Positions 33,901 through 44,467 of a stretch of 64,000 nucleotides of DNA are shown piece after piece (the stretch's first letter is position 1; each line of letters starts with the position of its first letter). The DNA lies in the NCBI GenBank assembly GCA_025200525.1, contig CM045758.1, positions 168,232,261-168,296,260 of the forward strand, read 5' to 3'. Source of the stretch: Camellia lanceoleosa (Eukaryota; Streptophyta; Magnoliopsida; Ericales; Theaceae). The position numbers and the translations under genes were made by a program. The notes beneath the pieces were generated by a model, which worked only from the letters and a program-made list of their open reading frames with translations, was not told the origin of the DNA and did not search any database.

Positions 33901-35815
33901 ACATGCATTCAAAACCAAATCAAAATTTCAATTACCAACAAAAATAAATATTGATATGTACCATTTTAAAAGTAAACTAAATAAAGAAGAATACGTGAAG
34001 AAAAGATACAGAGAAGTCCCACTTTGAGAGGGAAAGACCTCCTATTGGTTCTATTTGAGATGAACAAACCCCCAAAACTTCAAAGGAAGCGATTTCAAAA
34101 TATTCCAGCCTCCTTCATTGATTGTTAACGTATTTTAACACAAACCGACAAGACCCACTAACATTACAACACATAAAACCCTAACTGTTAATCTTAATTA
34201 CTATTTAACTGCTAGTAACCATAATTTATACAGTCTTCCTAAAACACCATGTGGTTATGTGCCCGACCAATGGTGTTTCTTGATTTTCCCCCACTATTCT
34301 TGTTTTTTTGATCCATGTAAATACGTAGTCCCTTGCTATTGGACGGGCACACTGTCAAAGTGGTGATCATGGAAGACTAGATAATTACTCGCTAATAACC
34401 ACCAAAATGAAATTGAAAACAATTGCATGCGTATCATCTACACTATATATAAGGATGAACACCATTTTGGTGTTCCCCCCTTTGAAAGAGGTGTTAATAT
34501 GTTCTCTACCAAAATTGTCTTAAGAAAATTCACTAATATACTATTTAAAGTGCCTTCCTAAGAAGTACAGATATGAACATGTGACATGACATAAATATGA
34601 TACGAACACGACAACATGACAATTTTCAAAATTTGTAGGGGACACACAAAATATATTTATTATATCTCATAGATAAAAATGCAATCTAACACGAACTCCT
34701 ACACATTTACATTTTTTTTTTTTTGGTTATTATATGCCAAGTCACGTACATTTAAGTGATGGACACATTTGTTGTCCAAGCGTCCAATTCATCTTTTCTT
34801 TTTTTTAGATAGTACACGTTTTGACGAGTGTCGGTGTCTAACACAAACACGCCACCTTTCTAAAGAAATGTATGTGCTTCTTAGGTGCCTTCTATATTCA
34901 TTCACTAAAGGAGCAATATAGAAACGAAATAACTCCAATATTTAGCAATTCCTAGCAACTATCCTCAACCCTCTCTCTCAACAGCTTCGATTGTGATATA
35001 CACTAGACACAGAGTGCACACTACACGCATGCGTCATTATCTTAAATTAGCAGCCTCCCCACTCTCTTCAACCATTTTTCATAATCTCTTAATATATAAT
35101 GAGCCACTTTTTTCCAAATTCAGATCGAATGATTTGAAAAGGTATGAAATTCCTAATATATCCAAAAATTATTGAGAGAGCATGAAAGTTCTTAAATAAA
35201 ATCATTAACTTGCAGAGAAAAAAAAATATTAACAGGCTTCAACTTGAGGGGAACAGCAAAATGGTGTTCACCCTTTGTATATTACACTATTTTTATAGCA
35301 TATTCAATCGTTTTACCACAGAAAGAAACGCAATCATCAATTCGCCAGCAAAGTTGAGCACAAGAAGGAAGTTCTTAGGTGTCTCTCTCAAAATCTTTCC
35401 TTTTTTTTTTTTCCCCAATGAATTATTATTCCATTGCACACACATACATACACATGTATTAACATAATGTAAACTGTGAAGAAATCAGAAATCAAAATCA
35501 GAGGCTACCTGATTGAGGACGACGTTGGTGTCAAAAATAAGAATGGTGGGGGCAGAGGAGCTCAAGCGAGCACTTTTAGAATCGCAGACATTGCAAAATG
35601 GGGCTCCGCAGTAGATATCGTCTCTCAGATAGTGTTCTCTAACGACCTGTGTGTGAAAAATATATCATTTTAAACACTATATAAACTGAACCAATGAAAT
35701 TGAGAAGGAGAAGAAGATGAAGTAAATTAGCGTTAGGGTTTTAGGAATGGGGGGAACAGACCTTGACAACTTTGCCTTGCTTCGTTTTGCGGACAGAGGA
35801 CTTGCTCTGCAACAT
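28247..35815 (-). CDS. RRP44A: RRP44A/DIS3-like exosome RNase, copy 1, exons 1-11 (5' half only)
   Basis: N-terminal 508 codons of the exosome catalytic subunit. Exons (- strand): 35,815-35,762; 35,646-35,509; 33,891-33,734; 33,419-33,364; 32,465-32,343; 32,175-32,045; 31,911-31,671; 30,396-30,240; 29,151-28,911; 28,623-28,467; 28,315-28,247. Each matches copy 2 in length and has GT-AG borders; there is no internal stop. Start [15 protein letters not shown] is that of plant RRP44A. The part includes the Cys-rich CR3 motif, the PIN domain ([19 protein letters not shown]), cold-shock domains and the start of RNB with its Asp cluster (CKDIDDAL). Exons 12-24 are not adjacent: intron 11 runs into the E1/E2 complex at 27,304. 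The copy may therefore be split, make a PIN-CSD-only product, or be dead. Ser-to-Phe change in VFSNEYHR (here VFFNEYHR). Confidence 0.88.
29655..29705 (+). repeat. CAC trinucleotide microsatellite, length differs between copies
   Basis: About 10 CAC units in copy 1 intron 8. The copy 2 counterpart (about 51,658-51,697) is shorter and interrupted by CGC units. Apparent His-rich or Val-rich ORFs across it are artefacts. Confidence 0.85.
30778..30808. repeat. Perfect 14-bp-arm hairpin in intron 7
   Basis: CCAAAAAGTGGAAT, then ATG, then ATTCCACTTTTTGG. It is conserved in copy 2 at about 52,770-52,800. It probably lies inside an old MITE. Confidence 0.7.
33143..33166 (-). mobile_element. Ultra-short LINE tail insertion in copy 1 intron 4
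   Basis: About 18 T followed by GATCGG, flanked by AGCAATAAGTT on both sides (33,132-33,142 and 33,167-33,177). Copy 2 has one uninterrupted AGCAATAAGTTC at about 55,671. On the - strand the insert reads CCGATC-poly(A). TSD plus poly(A) with almost no body is the expected product of extremely 5'-truncated target-primed reverse transcription. Confidence 0.75.
34558..34884. mobile_element. MITE family 1, ancestral member, copy 1 (intron 2)
   Basis: Ends CTAAGAAG...CTTCTTAG with TSD GTGCCTTC (8 bp) at 34,550-34,557 and 34,885-34,892. The same element with the same TSD is in copy 2, so it predates the duplication. An 8-bp TSD suggests a hAT-type origin. Confidence 0.8.
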
Positions 35816-36688
35816 CTTTCTAGACTAATTTGGCTCCGGCGTCGCTTTACCACTCTCCCAATTCGAAACTTCAGTTGGCCTACCACGGCGAGTATGGGTT
35901 ATGTATACTTACTTATATCTGCAGAATTGCCTGTATGCTTATTCCTTCCTTAATTGTCTAGTTTTCAGTAATAACCAGTAGTTGTACTGCGTTTCGGCGC
36001 CGATAACATGTATACGCTTACGCACCTAGTGGTAGCTTCACCGTCTCGGGCTTGATTCTCTCTGGCGCACGGACACAGGCCCATTGTTTTGATGAGCGGG
36101 TGTTGAATTATGCGGGTTTCCGGTCGGGTCTGTTGAATCCGGATTTTCAATCAATTCGGGTAAAAGACCATTTTTTCCCCGGGGATCGGGTTGTTCTAAT
36201 TTAGGATATTCACGTACCAATGGAACCTGAAACTTCGAGAAAGTAAACCCCTAAATTCTGGGTCTCAAGCCATTAGGTCAATCCCTAATAAATCATAAAA
36301 GACCATGTTTAGGGTTATTGTTTCCGTCATAAAATCCATTCAAATCAATTGATCTCTATGTTATAAGAAAAAATTGATGATACATATTTTTTAATAGTGT
36401 GTACTTAGATGTCCAGTTATGATTTTTGTAATTTTGTTGTTATTACTTTTTGTAGTGTTAGATATGATTTGACAAAGATTTATTGTAATGTTAGATATAA
36501 TATTTTGTAATTTTTATTTTTGTTATGACTGAAGAAATTTTTAATTAATAATCTTACTAACAAGTACCTATAGGATACAAGTAAAAGATAAAATATTTAT
36601 AGAATACAATCCACTTTTTACTAATTTCAATGTACTTTTATTAAAATTAATATACTTTTTAACATTTTTACATATTTTCAACATTAAA
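35816..36688 (-). promoter_or_regulatory. 5' flank of RRP44A copy 1
   Basis: Non-coding, shared with copy 2 (58,560-59,640). Probable promoter by position. No clear TATA box near the ATG was seen. Copy 1 lacks an about 85-bp stretch present in copy 2 (about 58,940-59,025). Confidence 0.4.
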
Positions 36689-36693
36689 CAATG

Positions 36694-36948
36694 ATGGTGT
36701 TTGGGAAGCGGTTTTTTATGTAGATTTTATTAGATGTAGGATATTATTGAATAAAAAAAAATTTGTGTTTGAAAAGATAGTTGAGTTTTTTTGTGGTTGG
36801 ATGTGATGTTTGTGAGAGAAAAAGTGAAATGATTATGGAGTTAAATGTGATATTTTGTTTGGATGTGTTTTTTTTTATTTTGCAAAATTTTTGTCTTTTA
36901 GTGAAAAAAATGAGAAAAAACCCAACTCATTTTCTTCCCAAACACCAC
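36694..36948. mobile_element. MITE-like insertion (255 bp), copy 1 only
   Basis: Ends (A/G)TGGTGTTTGGGAAG as inverted repeats; CAATG lies on both sides. Copy 2 lacks it at about 59,655 (CAAACAATGTTTATGAG). Superfamily is uncertain. Confidence 0.75.
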
Positions 36949-37059
36949 CAATGCCTATAAGACACTTGTTAGTATTTCCCTTTAGTTAATCCTAAAAAAT
37001 GTTTGGTTATGACTCTTAATTGTAATTTGATTATAAGATTGATTATGATCTATCATGAT

Positions 37060-38342
37060 TATTATTTCAGTTCTGAATATATATATATATATATTTTTAT
37101 TATATCTTAAGGGTAAGTTTGGAAACTACCTATAGCAATAGTTAACAAATCACTAAAAATAAAAAAGCTAAGAAATTATATGGAAGGGTAAAAAATTATA
37201 GATTCTCTTTACGTTGTTTTGTAAAAAAATAAAATAAAATAAAAAATTATCTCAAATATATTAATTTTGTTTTACTTCATATTTTAGTTTAAAAAGTTTA
37301 AAATTTTAAAATAATATATTTCTAAACCCACCCTAAGTCATATTTGATTATAATTTATTATATAAATTTTAATTATAATTGAAAATAATTTAATTTTAGC
37401 ATTTTGTGATATCAAAATATCGCAAATGACATGGATGTGAATTACTTAATTCTATTGTAGCCGCCTTAGAAGACAAATGGAGGGAAGTGATTGACTATCA
37501 TTATTGGAAGTAGTGGGTCAAAACAAACATTTAGTAAAAATATAGGGTGGTAAAAGTAATTAATCCTTGAAAAAACATGTGACCAAACAGCTAGTCACAA
37601 CCACTGGCCACACAGAAGGGACAGAATGCCTGATAAAAAAAAATAAAAAATAAAAAGACGGAATAAGATACATATAAATCACATAATTTACATGATATAA
37701 AACACACGCCTATATAAAAAATTTAATAAATTATTTGTTTGCTAACATTTTTCAAACCCACCCGCATTCCAAACCCACATGTGAGATGTGTTTGGAGTTT
37801 GTGTTGGTAAAATTATTTGGTTGCTAACATTTTCCAAAAACTGTCAGCTAAATTTTCTAACCACCTACTTTCTAAAAAGTACCAAAAATCTATTTTCTAA
37901 TTTATATATATATATATATATATTCACACAAATCAAAATAATATGAAAGCAATGATTGTTTTTGAACTTTTCATTGAATTTGTTTTCACAAACACAAAAA
38001 ACAAAAATGAATAAAACGAAAAAAATACCTGTGCTCCTCATGCCAGGATTGGCTAAGCGAATCCCTGATCTTCTAACTGATGGCAATATTTCACCCCCAG
38101 AAAGAGATAATTTAAAAATCAACTCGGAAATAAATAATAATAATAATAATAATAATAAAATTCTTACATACCCAGTGGTTTAATTCACCTATCAATAACA
38201 CCGCTATGCTCTGCACAAACAGCTCATAAGTCACTATTCTATATACAGTGTAAAAAAAAGTTATACAAGCGGATTTTATCTGTCGGCAAAAATTAAGTAA
38301 TCTTTTAAATTCCAAAAAATAGAAAAAGTAACATCTTTTAGA
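37060..38342. other. AT-rich spacer between RRP44A copy 1 promoter and copy 2 3' end
   Basis: No gene seen. It contains (AT)n tracts (37,079-37,094; 37,904-37,922) and an (AAT)n tract (38,132-38,158). The right end (about 38,160-38,342) should be the original 3' UTR and poly(A) region of RRP44A copy 2, now cut off by the Copia-like element. The junction of the tandem duplication must lie somewhere here. Confidence 0.6.
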
Positions 38343-38347
38343 TAAGG

Positions 38348-38593
38348 TGTTAATGTATATAATCTGATAGTGGCAATGTAGTAGACATATATAATGTGTA
38401 TAATATGATAGTGGTAGATAGTGGAAATATATAGTGGTAGATAGTGGAAATATATAATATGTAAGTGGTATATAATGGGTATAATAGGTTATGATGATGT
38501 TTGTAATATCTCCTATATAAGGAGTGTCATTTGGTCTTGCAATATGAGGAAATTGAATATCAATCAATAATATCAATACATTAATTTCCTACA
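38348..38593 (+). repeat. Copia-like 5' LTR (246 bp)
   Basis: Starts TGTTAATGTATA and ends TTTCCTACA. It differs from the 3' LTR by only a few bases. Confidence 0.95.
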
Positions 38594-38606
38594 TGGTATC
38601 AAAGCC
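38594..38606 (+). promoter_or_regulatory. Copia-like PBS (initiator tRNA-Met)
   Basis: TGGTATCAAAGCC directly follows the LTR. It is close to the usual TGGTATCAGAGC site. Confidence 0.85.
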
Positions 38607-38979
38607 ATAAGATTTAGGCCTGTATTTCTTTCTCACCGGCGGGCAGCCGGCGGGTAACTTTGCCTTCGCTGCCCGCCGGAATTTTCTACACATACCTTCA
38701 CTCTTCTTCACCACCTCAGCCACCATACCCTGGGTATCCTCCTCAACCAACATCAGGTGGTTATGCCATCGGGCCGATCGGACAACCGGTGCACAAAATC
38801 GCCAGACCTCTCGAGGAGGTGGTTATGATTACTATAGCCAGCAGACTCAAAGAAGAAGCCCCTCGTGGTCCCTCAAGCCCCAACTCATAATACAAGTTCT
38901 GATCGACCACCGACTTACGGCTATAATGCACAGGGCAAGGTTATGCTCGGGATGGCTATGGTGGGTACACTTCTCTCAT

Positions 38980-39429
<450 letters not shown>

Positions 39430-39435
39430 TCAACA

Positions 39436-39675
39436 TATGGTAATTTAGGCCCACTATCGCTGAAAACAAACCACCATATGAATCCCGAATGGTGGCAAGT
39501 CCAACATAAGCTCCAATGGATTCAGGGAGTTCTTTATGCAATGAGGAATGTTAGTTCGCTTCTTCTCATGATCTTGCTATATGGGTTAGTCTACAATTGG
39601 CACGAATCAAATTTTCTCGGAGGAAATGGAGGAGGTGGGTATCAGATTGCTTGCTATTTAGATCGTGGTTCATGA
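39436..39675 (+). pseudogene. Second passenger fragment, plant protein not recognised
   Basis: A 65-aa frame from 39,478 ([20 protein letters not shown], then [16 protein letters not shown], a hydrophobic segment, then a Gly-rich end). It is unlike retroelement proteins and looks like part of a plant membrane-associated protein. I cannot name the family. Confidence 0.4.
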
Positions 39676-39901
39676 TTTCAACCATCGTCAGATCGTAGAG
39701 TGGTGGCAGAGATGAATCAGATCAGCTTGTGCCACCCACCCTCATCATATCTTCCTCTTTGTTTAATCTATCAACATCCACCTATTTTTTTCAAATCTCA
39801 TTCCTACCATATCAATTTGCACACCAAACCTTACCTTATTTTATTCATCTCAGGGATCAACCCCGATCACAATTTTACACCAAAAAAAAAAAAAAACGGC
39901 C

Positions 39902-40465
39902 TCATTTTTTCGCCTCTTCAGCTGTTCTCTTCTTCTTGCCTTTGTCTTGGGCGTCCCTTGCCGGTGCTACCTCCGTGTTTCCCACGCCGCCGAGCATGTT
40001 CACTTCTCGTTGCTCCTCAACCGTCACATATGGCGGCCCTCCAAATCTAAGTATCACGGTGGCCTTCCGCTTCAGTTCCTTGTTTTCTACCTTCAGCACA
40101 CATATCTCTGCTCGGGCATCCGTATACATGCTCTGGAGCAGAGCCAGTTGGGCTTTTACCTGCTGCACCTCATTTGTTCTACTCTGAAGCCGGTGCGACA
40201 GGTTGTTGACCGCCGTCATTGTCTCAACACATGACTTCAGAGTATAATAATTGGCCTCAATATCAGATTGAGCAGCCATTATCTGCTCAACTGACAACAT
40301 TGGAAAGTTCAACGGCGTAAATCCAGGGGCACTTGGTTGAGGTTCAAGGGCAACTGCCCCGGCTATCTCTCTTGTGGCCTCGTTAAGGTCGGGAAAGAGA
40401 GTGAGACCACGGGACGAAGAGGCTATGTTCTGGATAGCTGAACGGGAAGAAAAGGCCATATTCAT
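39902..40465 (-). CDS. Antisense coiled-coil ORF in the Copia-like element (187 aa)
   Basis: Unbroken frame opposite to the element. The N-terminus is Ser-rich ([15 protein letters not shown]), then [15 protein letters not shown], a Pro-rich segment, a predicted coiled coil (about residues 60-140, with [20 protein letters not shown] and [13 protein letters not shown]) and a Lys/Glu-rich tail [12 protein letters not shown], perhaps a nuclear signal. A TATA-like CCTATTTAAA lies about 105 bp upstream. It is followed by poly-T. The function is unknown; it may be a stand-alone passenger gene or the 5' exon of a longer one. Confidence 0.55.
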   Translation of the reverse strand: MNMAFSSRSAIQNIASSSRGLTLFPDLNEATREIAGAVALEPQPSAPGFTPLNFPMLSVEQIMAAQSDIEANYYTLKSCVETMTAVNNLSHRLQSRTNEVQQVKAQLALLQSMYTDARAEICVLKVENKELKRKATVILRFGGPPYVTVEEQREVNMLGGVGNTEVAPARDAQDKGKKKRTAEEAKK

Positions 40466-40570
40466 GGTTGGTTGTAGCGTGTTACAGAGTATCTCTCTCA
40501 GAAGTGTTACAGAGAGAACAAAAAGTTTTTTCAGCTGGTTTGTTATGCATCAGCGGCAGCCTCGCCTTGG

Positions 40571-40580
40571 TTTAAATAGG
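40571..40580 (-). promoter_or_regulatory. Candidate TATA box of the antisense coiled-coil ORF
   Basis: CCTATTTAAA on the - strand, 106 bp before the ATG. Inferred from motif and spacing. Confidence 0.4.
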
Positions 40581-40732
40581 CAAGGCAGACATGCGTATCA
40601 CGCGCCTCTCAACGCCAGACGACAAATCGGCGCGCCTTTTGATGGCTCGACTTTTAATGGCTGTCGGGCACGTCTTTTGATGGCACGTCTTTTGATAAGA
40701 TTGGGCACGCCTTTTGAGGGTGCGACTTTTAT

Positions 40733-41200
40733 GGGTCCGACAAGACTCTGTAAACTGTCCCGACATTGATTCCGGTTAACTCTTATATGGGTCCGACAAG
40801 ACTCTGTAAACTGTCCCGACTTTGATTCCGGTTAGCTTCTATATGGGTCCGACAAGACTCAGAATCGTCTCCGACATTGATTCCTAGGTTAGCTCCTATA
40901 AGGGTCCGACAAGACTCAGAATCTGTCCGACATTAATTAGGTTAGCTCTATAAGGGTCCGACAAAACTCAGAATCATCCGACTTTGATTAGGTTAGCTCC
41001 TATATGGGTCCGATAAGACTCGATAACTGTTAAAACATTGATTTGGTTCTTTTCTACCGGTCCGACATGACCCGTACATCGTTTTACGCAGCGGTCCGAT
41101 ATGACCTCAGTAAGATTCTACATCGGTCCGACATGACCCGTAAATCAGATTCTATAACGGTCCGACATGACCCCATAAGCATCTTCTACATCGATTCGCC
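40733..41200 (+). repeat. GGTCCGACA minisatellite in the Copia-like element
   Basis: About six units of 52-57 bp starting GGGTCCGACAAGACTC, then about four shorter units of about 33 bp starting CGGTCCGACATGACC. The two unit types share the GGTCCGACA core. Confidence 0.9.
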
Positions 41201-41327
41201 ATAACCATACGGTCTTCTACAATGCGACCACGACCATACATACAAATCTCCTATCCACTTTTATTTTATTTGTCAAATTATTTTCCTGTTTTGTTACTCT
41301 CTCCAAACTCAAGTTGGTTAGTTCCTA

Positions 41328-41350
41328 ACCCCCTTGAGTTTGAGGGGGGC
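41328..41350 (+). promoter_or_regulatory. Copia-like polypurine tract
   Basis: GAGTTTGAGGGGGGC directly precedes the 3' LTR, as in many plant Copia elements. Confidence 0.75.
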
Positions 41351-41596
41351 TGTTAATGTATATAATCTGATAGTGGCAATGTGGTGGACATATATAATGT
41401 GTATAATATGATAGTGGTAGATAGTGAAAATATATAGTGGTAGATAGTAAAAATATATAATATGTAAGTGGTATATAATGGGTTTAATGGGTTATGATGA
41501 TGTTTGTAATATCTCCTATATGAGGAGTGTCATTTGGTCTTGTAATATGAGGAAATTGAATATCAATCAATAATATCAATACATTAATTTCCTACA
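41351..41596 (+). repeat. Copia-like 3' LTR (246 bp), supplies the RRP44A stop codon
   Basis: Same length as the 5' LTR. Its last bases on the - strand give TG-TAG, so the RRP44A reading frame ends Leu-Met-stop at 41,592. Confidence 0.95.
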
Positions 41597-43580
41597 TAAG
41601 GGTAAGTTGGAGCTTAGGCCGGTTGGGTTGGGGCTCCACAACCTCCATATGAATCCTCACTGTCTGAAGAACACCATATGAAATGCTACCATCACTCTTC
41701 TTAACCTTCTGCTGCTGCTCATCTACCAACCATTCTCCGCCACCTCCTTTATCACCTCTTGCCGTCAAGTAGACAGGCCCCTCAATACCATACCTGCACA
41801 CAGATTATTTTGGAAAATTTATAAATTAAAAATAAAAATTAACATCAGATAGATGATCATCATAAGAAGCGTACATGCTAGCTGGACAGCCACAAGGGAA
41901 ATTTCTTTGGGCGTGTTTTGAACAACATTTCATGATACGAGACCATTTTGAAAAAAAATTGGGTTACGAGAAAATAGGAGCAATGAAACTGAACATTTAT
42001 ACATTTCATAAGATCACATCATTATACAAATAATGTTTCTGATTATGGTAGGCATTTCCAGGATAATCTGATTGACAGATTGTGCATGCTACTATACAAA
42101 ACTGGCGAATAAGCAAAACGCCTTTAATACAAAAAGTAAAAGCATGGGAAGTAAGAGCAAAGATGGGAGCAAAAGCAATATGGCACAGTAGTTCATTTGG
42201 GAAGAGAGAATGGAACTGCAAGAGGGCAATAAGACATACTTGGGCACAAAAACAATGAAGCCATTTGATCTTATTTTCACAATTCTGGCCTCTGTGTCCG
42301 TGGGCCTGCAAGAGGATAGAAAATTATGAGAGACAGAGAAAGAGACAGACAGACAGAGCGAGAGAAAGAGAGAGAGAGCATAAAAAGGTCTGTACACGTA
42401 CCGTTTCCGGAAATAGATGAGAGTATGAACCTCTACTGAGGCCCGGCTCGCCATCTGAGCATTCCTATGCCGATAATTTAAATCTGAAGGGGACACATGA
42501 AAACAAATTTCTCTTATATTTCAAAATAACCATTGACCATGTGATAAAAAGACAGCATGCTTTAGCTTTAGCAATCCGCATATTGATAAATGTTAATCAC
42601 AGTGGAAAACGCACCATTTGCATATTTAAAGCATAATAGCATTTGTTTCTATAAAAAAATCGTATTTAGAGAAGAGAATATCCATCTATGCAAGTCTGGA
42701 ATAGACCTAATATGTGAAGTGAAAGAGGCTATCAGATGCCAAACTAGTGTTTTTTAAACCATAAGACATGCCCAAAGATAGTCCACTGACCACTTCAGTG
42801 CTATTAAATCATTTCAAGACACCAATCACCAGTCCTATCATCTTGCATTTTAAACATTTGTTGAAACCACCAATATGCTCAGCATGGAAGGCAAGATATT
42901 TCCCAAATTCAAAAGAGAGTGCAGAAAACCAGGTATATGGTTTCATGAAAGGAGACATAAAGATAACACTGTGCAGAGAAGTAATCCTTACTGTCGGCAA
43001 TACTGGTAAGTTGAGGTCTGTCTTGAAATATGGCTGGAAGCTTGTAGATGCCTAAAGATGCGGCAAGTAACCTGTGTACAACGACATCTGCCAGGAAAGG
43101 ACATTCAATAATCAAAAGATTCTCTTTTTTTATTTTTTTTATCTGCTTTAAGGTAATCACAACAAAACATGACTCACTCACCTGCATATCTCCGAATAGG
43201 AGAGGTAAAGTGAGTATAAAGAGGTGCTGAAAGACCATAATGATAAAATTCTTGGGGACTAAGATCTCCACTACAGAAGTAAACGGCCTGAATTTGTAAA
43301 GAATTGGAAAAAAAATTAATGACAAGATAAAAGTTATATAAAGTTTCTTATGCAAAAACAAATTTGAATTCATTAAAATCAGGGAGTAGTTACTTGTGTC
43401 ATGCATCTAGTAGCCAGGATGCGAATGAGCTTATTGAAGTATGGATCATCACCCTGCAACACAATTTCTTAAGAACAAATTTGTGTAGACATAACAAAAT
43501 TGAACACCGGGTAGATGACAGATTGATCAATAAGAAATAGACATAGATCTCCACGTGTGAATGTGTATGAGAGAGGGAGA

Positions 43581-43611
<31 letters not shown>

Positions 43612-44411
43612 TAGCAGCGAGCAACTAAATAACAACTAGACACCATACAACCTAGCTACAACCGGTTCTTATATTGAATAATCTCGACATACTAATGCAA
43701 ATGTGAACAGTAAGACCTAATAGATAAAAATTTCCACGTGTCCAGCATACATGTCCTAAAACGATAACTCACCACAGCACAATCAAGTGAATCTGCCAAT
43801 GCTTTGGATGTGGACACATCCAAATGAAGGCCAACAGCAGCAGCCGTACGAAGCAAAGGTTCAAGCATCTCCTTGGTTGGACTAGGATGGCGCCTGCAAA
43901 ATTAATGACCACATGAGCTAAATGCTGCAAAGAGTTTAACACCCAAATTAAGAAAAATTAAATATTAATGAGATTATACATCAGTAACTGAAATCCAACA
44001 GCTATTATCCACCAAAGTTGGACAAAATACAGAATATAACTTGTCCACCGTACAGAAGTGTGCCAGTTCAAATGTACTTCTCCAAATTTCTGCTTCTCGG
44101 CAATAAATCACATTTAACTTTTTTGCAACAATATTATAGCAGTGTTCCTCCTTTTCAATAAAGACCAGCGCCAGTTAGTGGACGGTCGATCATGTTTCAT
44201 CATTCTGACTTTTGGATATTATCAGTCATGAAATATTTCTTAGACAGATATATTAGAGTGAAATGGGGAACATTTAGAGATCTACAACTATACAGGTTTT
44301 CTTTGTACACCGGTATATCAATAGAATCTTCTACTCTTACACTTAAATTCTGGACATCTACTATGCCAATGTCATCCACAACATAATCTTAAGAGGCTAC
44401 CAAGCGCGCGC

Positions 44412-44467
<56 letters not shown>

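Larger units (their letters stand above)
27305..37059. repeat. Segmental duplication, copy 1
   Basis: Collinear with 49,321-59,763. Exons are nearly identical and introns differ by a few percent plus discrete indels. The block carries part of intron 11, exons 11-1 of RRP44A on the - strand and about 1.2 kb of 5' flank. The right limit given is where copy 2 is interrupted by E3, so the true duplication may extend further. Confidence 0.93.

Noticed and set aside
35953..36220. Plus- or minus-strand gene next to the RRP44A copy 1 promoter
   Set aside because: The short frames are not kept in copy 2 (58,700-58,930), which has frameshifting indels.
42006..42311. 101-aa minus ORF with Cys/His residues
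   Set aside because: It overlaps RRP44A exon 23 in another frame and runs into intron; no domain is seen.
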